Of a stretch of DNA of 6,030 bases, positions 1-6,030 are shown one piece after another. The notes beneath the pieces were generated by a model. It did not search any database and was not told the origin of the DNA. It saw only the letters and a program-made list of their open reading frames with translations. Numbering within the stretch: position 1 is the first letter of the stretch; every line of letters begins with the position of its first letter. Both the position numbers and the translations under genes were made by a program. Source of the stretch: Saprospiraceae bacterium (GTDB taxonomy: Bacteria; Bacteroidota; Bacteroidia; Chitinophagales; Saprospiraceae); assembly GCA_013002475.1 (NCBI GenBank), contig JABDJM010000317.1, positions 1-6,030 on the forward strand. The letters run 5' to 3'.

Positions 1-576
1 GGCGAGAAAGAACTGAAACAAATCTGTAAGCAAAATTCCTTTTAGTCCCCCAACCGCTGAGTAAATGAAAATGATAATTGCCGACCCGATCAGGACTTGA
101 TTTGGTGTCAGACCAAGCATGATTCCACCAATTTTGATGGCGGCCAGACAAACCGTTGCCATTACCAGGCAGTTAAAAACAACCCCTAAATAAATTGCTC
201 TGAAGCCTCTTAGGAATTCTGCTCCATTACCGCTATACCTTAGATCATAGAATTCAAGGTCTGTTAAGACTTCTGACCTCCGCCACAATTTTGAGAAAAT
301 AAACACCGTCAGCATGCCGGTAAGGAGATAGGCCCACCATACCCAGTTACCCTGGATGCCATCGTTCCTGACAATATCTGTAACCAGGTTTGGAGTATCA
401 GCTGAGAATGTGGTGGCAACCATGGAGACCCCCAAAAGCCACCAGGGCATGTTCCTTCCGGATAGAAAAAAATCTTTGGTGCTCCGTCCGGCGGTTTTTC
501 CGGCCCACAATCCCAATCCCATGGTAATCACAAAAAATAGAACAATGATCCAAATATCCAGCTGTCCAAGTACCAT
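1..576 (-). CDS. Sodium:solute symporter family protein, N-terminal 192 residues (3' end outside window)
   Basis: The frame read from the ATG at 576-574 is open to the window edge and gives 192 residues. It looks like the N-terminal part of a sodium:solute symporter (SSS, LeuT-fold inner-membrane transporters that couple Na+ to uptake of sugars, amino acids or other solutes). Visible signs are a hydrophobic first helix (residues about 7-25), then the family-typical FFLSGRNMPWW stretch (36-46), a helix with VATTFSAD (53-60), further hydrophobic segments at about 77-97, 125-147 and 162-180, and a 'GG-K----TD-FQ' signature (176-188, GGLKGILLTDLFQ) like that in the fifth core region of SGLT/PutP proteins. 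The ATG is the only start after an in-frame TAA upstream; no clear Shine-Dalgarno is present, as is common in Bacteroidota. SSS members are usually about 450-600 residues, so well over half is missing here. The substrate cannot be assigned. It is divergent from the nucleotidyltransferase gene with 60 bases between. Confidence 0.9.
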   Translation of the reverse strand, partial: MVLGQLDIWIIVLFFVITMGLGLWAGKTAGRSTKDFFLSGRNMPWWLLGVSMVATTFSADTPNLVTDIVRNDGIQGNWVWWAYLLTGMLTVFIFSKLWRRSEVLTDLEFYDLRYSGNGAEFLRGFRAIYLGVVFNCLVMATVCLAAIKIGGIMLGLTPNQVLIGSAIIIFIYSAVGGLKGILLTDLFQFFLA

Positions 577-636
577 GTTGATTTTCGTATGTTTGCGCCA
601 AATTAGTCTTAATTCTTAAATTCTAAGATCAATTCT
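577..636. promoter_or_regulatory. Divergent intergenic spacer between symporter and nucleotidyltransferase genes
   Basis: This A/T-rich 60-base gap must carry the start signals of both divergent genes unless they lie inside the coding sequences. Neither start codon has a recognisable purine-rich Shine-Dalgarno at the usual distance. On the minus strand a TAATTTGG string lies upstream of the symporter start and resembles the Bacteroidota -7 box TAnnTTTG imperfectly. The plus-strand candidate is listed separately. No operator palindrome or riboswitch-like structure was seen. Confidence 0.4.
588..595 (+). promoter_or_regulatory. Candidate Bacteroidota -7 promoter box for the nucleotidyltransferase gene
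   Basis: The octamer TATGTTTG matches the Bacteroidota sigma-ABfr -7 consensus TAnnTTTG exactly and ends 41 bases before the ATG at 637, so a transcript would have a leader of roughly 35 bases. No good TTTG -33 box stands at the expected distance upstream, and an 8-base degenerate motif can occur by chance. The call rests on motif and position only. Confidence 0.35.
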
Positions 637-1536
637 ATGAAACCCACTCTAGTTGTCCTCGCCGCAGGCATGGGATCCCGTTACGGAAGTTTGAAGCAAA
701 TAGATTCAATTGGACCTGATAATGAAACCATCATGGACTACTCCGTCTACGATGCCCTGAGAGCCGGTTTCGGTAAAGTTGTTTTTGTCATCCGGGAAAC
801 CTTTGAAGAGGACTTCAAAACAAAGGTCACGAATAGGTTCAAGAATCAGATTGAGGTGGAGTTTGTTTACCAAGAGGTAAATACACCAATTGAAGGAATC
901 ACCAACCTGCCTGAAAGAGCGAAGCCCTGGGGGACTGGCCATGCTGTATTGGTAACGAAGAATATCGTGAATGAACCTTTTGCAGTTGTAAATGCTGATG
1001 ATTATTACGGAGTAACCTCCCTCAAACTAGTGGGGGATTTTCTGCGCGATTCGGCGGACACAAGGACTTGTGCGATGGTTGGATTTCAATTGAATAAAAC
1101 TCTTTCAGACAACGGATACGTTAGCCGTGGAGTTTGCGTACAGGATGATGAAGGCATGTTGGTTGATGTGATTGAAAGAACCAAAATATATCCGGAAGAT
1201 GAAAAGGTCTTTTTTGAAGATGGGGAGAAAAAAGTTGGCATAGACCCCAAGAGTTTAGTATCAATGAATCTTTGGGGATTTCACCCATCGATTTTTGATC
1301 ATTTTCACAAGCATTTCATCCGCTTTGTTGAAGAAAACGGGCATAACCCTAAAGCCGAATTCTATATACCACTTCTGGTAAATGATATGATCCAAAGCGG
1401 TGAATTAACCTGCCAGGTTTTACCATCACAAGAGAAATGGTACGGCGTTACCTACAAGGAAGACAAAGAAGAGGTAACCAAAGCCATGCTTCAACTTTCT
1501 GAAGAGGGTGCTTACCCAGGATCTCTTTGGGGATAA
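637..1536 (+). CDS. Nucleotidyltransferase (sugar-phosphate NTP transferase fold)
   Basis: A complete 299-residue protein of the NTP_transferase superfamily, which joins an NTP to a phosphorylated substrate, usually a sugar 1-phosphate, releasing pyrophosphate. The N-terminal Rossmann-like strand and nucleotide loop are clear: VVLAAGMGSRYGSLKQ (6-21), with R15 and K20 in the positions expected to contact the NTP phosphates. PWGTGHAV (98-104) matches the base/substrate loop, and VVNADDYYG (117-125) carries the metal-binding aspartate. The C-terminal part has VSMNLWGF (208-215), EFYIPLLVNDMI (241-252) and EKWYGVTYKEDKEEV (266-280), which I recall as typical of a conserved Bacteroidota group annotated only as 'nucleotidyltransferase'. 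ATG at 637 is the first start after an in-frame TAA at 610-612. The protein is cytoplasmic, with no signal peptide. Substrate is unknown: NDP-hexose synthesis is the default guess, and a choline-phosphate cytidylyltransferase-like role is possible. The gene appears to be monocistronic. Confidence 0.88.
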   Translation: MKPTLVVLAAGMGSRYGSLKQIDSIGPDNETIMDYSVYDALRAGFGKVVFVIRETFEEDFKTKVTNRFKNQIEVEFVYQEVNTPIEGITNLPERAKPWGTGHAVLVTKNIVNEPFAVVNADDYYGVTSLKLVGDFLRDSADTRTCAMVGFQLNKTLSDNGYVSRGVCVQDDEGMLVDVIERTKIYPEDEKVFFEDGEKKVGIDPKSLVSMNLWGFHPSIFDHFHKHFIRFVEENGHNPKAEFYIPLLVNDMIQSGELTCQVLPSQEKWYGVTYKEDKEEVTKAMLQLSEEGAYPGSLWG

Positions 1537-1570
1537 AAAAACGGCCCGAATACCAATTGGTACCCAGGCC
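1535..1570 (-). terminator. Rho-independent terminator of the giant repeat-protein gene
   Basis: Read on the minus strand, GGCCTGGGTACC, a four-base AATT loop, and GGTATTCGGGCC form a 12-bp stem with every position paired: nine Watson-Crick pairs and three G-U wobbles. It is followed by G and seven T (the A run at 1535-1541). It begins 20 bases after the minus-strand stop codon. On the plus strand the wobbles become C-A mismatches and there is no T-tract after the stem, so it should be weak for the converging nucleotidyltransferase transcript. Its T-tract overlaps that gene's stop codon (1534-1536). Confidence 0.8.
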
Positions 1571-1590
1571 TTGAGAGAGGAAGATTATTA

Positions 1591-4500
1591 TTAACGGATC
1601 AGCGTAACATCACCGGTAAATTCTTCGGTAGTTTGATTTGTGAATTTGATTTTGGCGTAGTAAACGAACACAGCTGGATTCATTAGTTTTCCATCCAGTC
1701 GCCCATCCCAAAAGAGGTCAAAATCATTCGGCTCCAAATTCTCCCTGATAAATACAATTTCTCCCCAACGATCAGCTATGATAAATTGCTCGATCATCTC
1801 CACCTTATCAGGGTCAAACAAAGGCCCGAAAGAGTCATTTTCACCAGCTCCCAGATTATCAGGGCTGAAAACATTCGGCCAATACACATCATTTATTTTT
1901 CGGACTATTACTGTAATTCTGTCTTCAGCTTCACATCCGTCATCCGTGATCACAGTTGCAAAAAGGTCTGTGGTAAACTCCGTTTGGACCTCTACCTGAT
2001 AGCAGGGTTCTGTTAGACATTCAACAGCCCAGGAGGGTTGCCAAACGATGCTTTGGACATTTTCCAGAGGAACTGAGATTTGTGCCTGAACTACAGCACT
2101 ATCACCATATTCCAATTCTATATCAACCCCGGCATCGATGTCTACTATCGGAGGCTCTTCGATTTCCACCATTTCCTCGTAGGTACATCCATTGGCATCT
2201 TCTATGGATATTGGGTATTGCCCGGGAGCAAGATTGCTGATGAAGTTGGAACTGGAATATTCCTCATCATCAAATGAATAAAGGAATGGTCCCTGGCCAC
2301 CCAGCACTTGAGCGATGTTGATGAAACCATCTGTGTCACCTTCGCAACCTGGGCGCTGTACATCAAGGTCTAAGCCTACAGGTGCATCAGCAGGAGGCAA
2401 TACATTAACAAAAGAAGACTGAGAACAGCCCGTCTCGGTATCTGTAACCTGAAGTTGATAGATTCCTACTTCATTGACCATTACTGATGCTCCATTTCCG
2501 ATCATCTGATCACTTTCATCAAACCATTCCAAGGAAACACCTCCAACAGAACCTGAACCAGAACCAGAAAGCTCTACAGGATTATCCTGGCAATCTAGCT
2601 CCTGATCTTCTCCAGCATCTGCTAGAGGCAAGGCCCCACTAAGGTCCTGAACAAACAGAGTGGTATCATTTGAACATCCCGTAACAGATTCGGAAACTGT
2701 CAATGTGTAGGGCCCTTCCGCATTTACTTCAACGGTAAGTTGGTTAGGATCAGAAATGATTCCAGGTCCGGACCAGGAGTATGAAATGGTATTACCTGTC
2801 TGACTCCCTGTACCTGTTATAAATATAGATGGGGTATTGCAATCGATCTCGTCGGTAACTTCTGCCGCCGCAATTGGATATGCAATACTATTGGTAACTT
2901 CAAACTGATCGGATGCTTCGCATCCTGTCAGGGTATTTAGTACGATTAGAGTGTAAACACCTTCAACTTTTACAGTTATGGCACAGCCATTCTCTATTAA
3001 GGTTCCTGCAAAGTACCATTCGTACACTAAATTAGGATCAGCCCCATTACAATCAACGGCTTCCATGTTAAATGGACTTGTTGTGCAATCGATAGTATTG
3101 ATCGGGCTCGAAATGATCGCTAAGGGTGGTCCGGTAAGATCATCAACGAGAGCATTCGCCTGATCTGTGCAATTGTTGTTCATGTCAGTAACAATCACAG
3201 AGTAGGGACCAGGAATAGAAACAACCGGATTTGGTTGGTTCATATTTGTCGCATTGATCCCAGGTCCTGACCATTCATAGGAGTAATTAGTTCCTGTTGG
3301 TTGTGCAAAAAGTGTAAAGGTTTCCTGATCACAGGAAATGAACCCATCTGTTGCGGTGGCAACAGGCGCATTCACATCATTTGGAATAACCACCTGATCG
3401 ATCTCTACACAACCCGTTACTGAATTCTCTACGCTAAGTGTAAAAGTTCCAGGCCCATCAATTACCGGACTTAAAGAATTTCCACCTGAAATGATGGTCC
3501 CTGGCCCTGAACCTGTCCAGTTATAGATAATATCTGCCCCGGAGGAACCAGCTCCATTAAGGGTGATGCTTGTAGATCCACAGGTCCAGGTTTGTGCATT
3601 TCCTGCTTCTGCTACAGGAGCATCGCTTATTTCAACGACCAGTGAATTGCTTACTTCACAGCCATCTATTTCTTCATAGGTATAAGTGATAGTTTGATTC
3701 GTGGTAGCACCACAAAGTCCTGGGTCAAAGACTCCATTGGCATCCACACAATCCCCAGACCAAACTCCTTGAGTCATTCCATTACCACCTACTATGGTTA
3801 CATCTAATTGAACAGCAGCCATAGCTTCATTTGTACAGTAGCTTGGGGCGGTTCCAAATTGTATCTCAACATCCGGGCAGGCAAAGGTGGTACAGATTGC
3901 ACTAGCGGTAGGAGAGTTCCCACATGGGCCTGAACCGACAATAGCTACGGAAATTTCCACATCGTCAAAAACCAGAAGCCCTGAAACCTCAATAGAGGAG
4001 TTGGTAGTGGTAAACGGACCTTGGACCGCTCCACCATTAACTGTATAAGTGTATTCATATTCCGTACCACCACTAATATTAAATGTTACAGTGGATTCAG
4101 TTACACCTCCACATCCTACGGTTGGGGCAGCAAGAGGTGCCTCCACTTCAATGATCTCTACAACTTCATAGGGGCACTGGCCACCTTCAACATAAGTATA
4201 TGTTATTGTATAGCTTCCGGCTAGTACAGGATCAAACAATCCTGAAGCATTGACATTGGTCCCAGAAAAGGTACCTCCTGCAGGAAGTCCTGTCAATTGA
4301 ACTCCAGCATCACCTTCACAGTAAGGACCGTTATTGCCGGATATAGTTGGGAAAATATCGGTCGGACAATCAAGTGCCTGACAAACAGTTGGATTCGAAC
4401 TCACATTTGAACAAGGAGAACTACCTATGCCCGTCACTACAATCTCCACCTGATCATTTATCGACAATCCATTAACAGTTACAAATAGATCAGTTGTTGA

Positions 4501-6030
4501 AATTGGTCCTACCAATGGACCACCATTTATTGAGTAGCTGTATTCAAAATCAGTAGCCCCTCCGGAAGTCCATTCAAAAGTAACTGATGAAAGGGTAGAG
4601 GTACCACAACTTACGATTGGAGCTTCATTGGCTTCGATAACATCTACCTGGAAGCTCAATGGACTTTCACAACCAAAAACATCAGTGTAGGTGTAAGTAA
4701 TATCGAAGGTTCCTGCTGTTGTAGGATTGAATTCTCCTCCTGCATCTATGCCGTTTCCAGAGAATACACCTCCAGTTGGGTCGGCCGTAAATGTGACAGG
4801 AAGATCAGAACTACAGTATACATTATCATAGGTAACCGTAGGAGTTATATAAATACATCCATCTGAAATACAGGAAAAGGTAGATACTTCAGAATCCCCA
4901 CAAATATTATTTCCTAATACAGTCACGAATATCTCAACCTCATCATCTATATCCAATCCAGAGACCGTTTCCATAGCCTGGCTCGATCCGAAAGGACCCT
5001 GAAGTGGTCCCCCATTGACAGTGTATTCGTAGGTATAACTTGTAGCCCCGGCTGGTAGATCAATATTAAAAGTTACACTGGTTTGTGTGCTGCTTGCGCA
5101 ACTCACAACAGCAGGAGGCATTGGGTCTACCAAATTCAAGGTGATGTCTCCCTCCTGGGCGCAGTTAGTACTAGCATCTAACCAGCTATATGTTAGAGTA
5201 GTGGTTCCACCCATGCTAAACTGGTCAGGATGGAAAGTTCCATCGGCATCTACTCCAGTCCCGGACCAGGTGCCTCCAGCAGGGCTGGCAGACAGTACGA
5301 TCACGGAATTATCCTCTATGCAATATTCCGGCTCTATCCCAGAAAATACTGGATCCAGATCATCGCAAGGTGGAATTTCACAAGACTGTGTTGCGACCTC
5401 CGAATTTCCACAAGGTGGAACTCCGATGGCAACCACTGAGATAGTCACTTCATCTCCATTGGTCAAACCATTCACAGTAGCAATCCCAGTGGAGGGTAAA
5501 GGCCCCATGGAGGTGCCACCGTTTACAGAGTAAGTGTATTCGAAATCAGTGACAGAAGGTTCAGTATGACTGATAATGAAACTAATGGAAGTTGGGTCGA
5601 TCTGCCCACATTCTACCATGGGAGGTTGAAGTGGTTCTACAACTTCAAGTGTAATTGTTCCATCCTGATCACAGCTGTTAATATCCGTATAAGAATAAGT
5701 AATTATCACTGTTCCCACACCAGCATCAGCAGGAGTGAAAAGACCAGAGGCATCAACGCCAGTCCCTGACCAGGTTCCTCCTGGTTCTAAAGCAGTCAGC
5801 TGATAGGATGGCTCATCAAGGCAGAATGTAGTTTGACCAACAGTAAAGGTTGGATCCTCATCCACACAGTCATTTGCACTACAACTCCAAACCGTGGCAA
5901 CAGAGTTTCCACAAATGTTGGTACCCCCAAGGGCAATAATCGTTAGCTCCACTACATCCTGTGGCATTAGCCCGGTTATGATAATTGGAACAGAGCTGGT
6001 TGTAATTGGCCCTTGTACTGGACCTCCGTT
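1591..6030 (-). CDS. Giant T9SS type B secreted multidomain Ig/Fn3/PKD-like repeat protein (N-terminus outside window)
   Basis: The frame is open from the right edge to TAA at 1593-1591, giving 1479 residues (residue 1 is the codon at 6030-6028). The methionine codon at 5967 lies inside a repeat and is not the true start. Order of parts: partial Fn3-like module (1-55); four Ig-like + Fn3-like pairs (56-222, 223-392, 393-555, 556-718); a variant Ig-like module (719-805); five PKD/Ig-like modules (806-1217); a SprB-like repeat (1218-1294); another PKD-like module (1295-1377); and a C-terminal sorting domain (1378-1479). Such proteins pass the inner membrane by Sec and the outer membrane by the type IX system, and act as surface or released adhesins or structural fibres; the adhesin role here is inference. 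No catalytic domain is visible. The first 1020 residues lack Lys and Arg entirely. Six cysteines per pair suggest disulfides after export. The gene is followed by three tandem TAA codons and a terminator; promoter and signal peptide lie outside the window. Confidence 0.93.
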   Translation of the reverse strand, partial: NGGPVQGPITTSSVPIIITGLMPQDVVELTIIALGGTNICGNSVATVWSCSANDCVDEDPTFTVGQTTFCLDEPSYQLTALEPGGTWSGTGVDASGLFTPADAGVGTVIITYSYTDINSCDQDGTITLEVVEPLQPPMVECGQIDPTSISFIISHTEPSVTDFEYTYSVNGGTSMGPLPSTGIATVNGLTNGDEVTISVVAIGVPPCGNSEVATQSCEIPPCDDLDPVFSGIEPEYCIEDNSVIVLSASPAGGTWSGTGVDADGTFHPDQFSMGGTTTLTYSWLDASTNCAQEGDITLNLVDPMPPAVVSCASSTQTSVTFNIDLPAGATSYTYEYTVNGGPLQGPFGSSQAMETVSGLDIDDEVEIFVTVLGNNICGDSEVSTFSCISDGCIYITPTVTYDNVYCSSDLPVTFTADPTGGVFSGNGIDAGGEFNPTTAGTFDITYTYTDVFGCESPLSFQVDVIEANEAPIVSCGTSTLSSVTFEWTSGGATDFEYSYSINGGPLVGPISTTDLFVTVNGLSINDQVEIVVTGIGSSPCSNVSSNPTVCQALDCPTDIFPTISGNNGPYCEGDAGVQLTGLPAGGTFSGTNVNASGLFDPVLAGSYTITYTYVEGGQCPYEVVEIIEVEAPLAAPTVGCGGVTESTVTFNISGGTEYEYTYTVNGGAVQGPFTTTNSSIEVSGLLVFDDVEISVAIVGSGPCGNSPTASAICTTFACPDVEIQFGTAPSYCTNEAMAAVQLDVTIVGGNGMTQGVWSGDCVDANGVFDPGLCGATTNQTITYTYEEIDGCEVSNSLVVEISDAPVAEAGNAQTWTCGSTSITLNGAGSSGADIIYNWTGSGPGTIISGGNSLSPVIDGPGTFTLSVENSVTGCVEIDQVVIPNDVNAPVATATDGFISCDQETFTLFAQPTGTNYSYEWSGPGINATNMNQPNPVVSIPGPYSVIVTDMNNNCTDQANALVDDLTGPPLAIISSPINTIDCTTSPFNMEAVDCNGADPNLVYEWYFAGTLIENGCAITVKVEGVYTLIVLNTLTGCEASDQFEVTNSIAYPIAAAEVTDEIDCNTPSIFITGTGSQTGNTISYSWSGPGIISDPNQLTVEVNAEGPYTLTVSESVTGCSNDTTLFVQDLSGALPLADAGEDQELDCQDNPVELSGSGSGSVGGVSLEWFDESDQMIGNGASVMVNEVGIYQLQVTDTETGCSQSSFVNVLPPADAPVGLDLDVQRPGCEGDTDGFINIAQVLGGQGPFLYSFDDEEYSSSNFISNLAPGQYPISIEDANGCTYEEMVEIEEPPIVDIDAGVDIELEYGDSAVVQAQISVPLENVQSIVWQPSWAVECLTEPCYQVEVQTEFTTDLFATVITDDGCEAEDRITVIVRKINDVYWPNVFSPDNLGAGENDSFGPLFDPDKVEMIEQFIIADRWGEIVFIRENLEPNDFDLFWDGRLDGKLMNPAVFVYYAKIKFTNQTTEEFTGDVTLIR
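1594..1899 (-). other. C-terminal T9SS type B sorting domain (CHU_C / gliding motility-associated C-terminal type)
   Basis: Encodes residues 1378-1479 of the giant protein. Recognisable family pattern: NDVYWPNVFSPD at 1380-1391, an acidic loop with ND-F (1398-1401), then F-I-DRWGE-VF (1416-1427), FWDGRLDGKLMNP (1440-1452), a Y-Y-AKI strand (1457-1461) and the terminal G-VTLIR (1474-1479). In known substrates this domain directs passage through the type IX outer-membrane translocon. The type B group differs from the cleaved type A domain in sequence and attachment partners. It is complete and ends with the usual basic residue. Confidence 0.9.
1900..2148 (-). other. PKD-like module preceding the sorting domain
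   Basis: Encodes residues 1295-1377 of the giant protein. The pattern V-AG-D-ELEYGDS, then V-W-PSW-ECLTEPC, and finally F-TDDGCEAEDR-TV-V is the beta-sandwich module often found just before CHU_C domains in Bacteroidota. The two close cysteines (residues 1338 and 1343) and the GC-A-D ending are usual for this position. It probably acts as a rigid spacer for the sorting domain. Confidence 0.6.
2149..2379 (-). other. SprB-like repeat
   Basis: Encodes residues 1218-1294 of the giant protein. It has the features of the SprB repeat family: a start like L-V-RPGCEGDTDGFINI (1221-1238), a GG-GPFLYSFDD segment (1244-1255), then NLAPGQYPISIEDANGCTYEE (split across 1266-1286) and a short VEI-EPP ending. 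The family is named for the Flavobacterium gliding adhesin SprB, but single copies occur in many T9SS substrates that have no known gliding role. Only one copy is present. Confidence 0.8.
2380..3615 (-). repeat. Five tandem PKD/Ig-like modules of about 83 residues
   Basis: Encodes residues 806-888, 889-969, 970-1052, 1053-1135 and 1136-1217 of the giant protein. Each starts near P-A-A, has a cysteine in a motif such as IDC or LDC, then a YSWSGPGI-like strand (clearest in modules 2 and 4), a G-Y-L-V strand and a TGC ending, which is the usual form of Bacteroidota PKD/Ig-like domains. The period is 81-83 residues (about 250 bases). The copies are diverged in DNA, so this is an old array compared with the Ig/Fn3 pairs. 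The paired C near the start and TGC near the end could form one disulfide per module. Confidence 0.75.
3616..6030 (-). repeat. Alternating Ig-like + Fn3-like repeat array, period about 165 residues (continues past window edge)
   Basis: Encodes residues 1-805 of the giant protein. The Ig-like half shows YC, P-GGTWSGTGVDASG-F-P, AG-ITYTYTD and a closing C. The Fn3-like half shows a V-C start, a TSVTF strand, Y-YTVNGGP-QGP, V-GL--DDEVEI-V and PCGNS-V-T--C. The junction cysteines at 55, 222, 392, 555 and 718 are 167, 170, 163 and 163 residues apart. Six cysteines recur per pair (for example 237, 290, 311, 377, 387, 392). The last Ig-like half (719-805) stands alone and is changed. The array is cut by the window edge in an Fn3-like half, so the true copy number is unknown. 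Confidence 0.85.

Noticed and set aside
356..619. Plus-strand 87-codon open frame and an overlapping minus-strand 67-codon frame (398-601)
   Set aside because: Both overlap the symporter N-terminus in other frames. The symporter frame has clear family motifs, and these do not.
577..636. Riboswitch or operator in the divergent spacer
   Set aside because: Only 60 A/T-rich bases are available, with no strong hairpin or symmetric site.
5239..5268. Possible Ca2+-binding DxDG loop in the Ig-like core (GVDADGTFHPD)
   Set aside because: The other copies read VDASGLF, IDAGGEF, VNASGLF and VDANGVF, so the acidic positions needed for a calcium loop are not conserved.
5087..5533. Plus-strand 148-codon open frame
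   Set aside because: It lies fully antisense to the Ig/Fn3 repeat array, shows no recognisable domain, and is explained by the low-stop composition of the repetitive coding strand.
5965..5967. ATG at 5967 as the start of the giant gene
   Set aside because: The frame stays open for 21 more codons to the window edge, and those codons encode the expected first part of an Fn3-like module (NGGPVQGP), so this methionine is internal.
1591..6030. Toxin, polymorphic effector or other novel system within the giant gene
   Set aside because: All visible parts are beta-sandwich spacer modules plus a sorting domain. No enzymatic motif or immunity-type small gene is present.

Overview
The window most likely comes from a member of the Bacteroidota that has a type IX secretion system. 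The strongest evidence is a very large secreted repeat protein on the minus strand. It ends in a SprB-type repeat and a C-terminal sorting domain of the 'gliding motility-associated' (CHU_C, T9SS type B) kind. Supporting signs are A/T-rich leaders without clear Shine-Dalgarno sequences and a TAnnTTTG-type promoter box. The genus cannot be read from the sequence; marine or environmental Cytophagia, Saprospiria or Flavobacteriia lineages all fit.

Layout. Positions 1-576 (minus) hold the first 192 codons of a sodium:solute symporter whose 3' part lies outside the window. A 60-base divergent spacer (577-636) separates it from a complete 299-residue sugar-phosphate-type nucleotidyltransferase on the plus strand (637-1536). 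This gene converges on the giant minus-strand gene (stop at 1591), with a 54-base spacer holding a terminator hairpin whose pairing and T-tract are oriented for the minus-strand gene. The rest of the window (1591-6030) is one open frame read from right to left, still open at the right edge, so its start and signal peptide are not visible.

The giant protein shows 1479 residues. From its N-terminal side they are: part of a fibronectin-III-like module, four copies of an Ig-like + Fn3-like pair of about 165 residues with six regularly placed cysteines per pair, a fifth and variant Ig-like module, five PKD/Ig-like modules of about 83 residues, a SprB-like repeat, one more PKD-like module, and the T9SS type B sorting domain. 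The first 1020 visible residues contain no lysine and no arginine at all. Basic residues are concentrated in the last ~110 residues. This is the most unusual feature of the window.

How the genes work together: there is no evidence of a shared pathway. The symporter (inner membrane), the nucleotidyltransferase (cytoplasm) and the exported adhesin-like protein are in three separate transcription units. I see no RNA gene, mobile element, CRISPR array or defence system. The window looks like ordinary chromosome apart from the unusual composition of the repeat protein.
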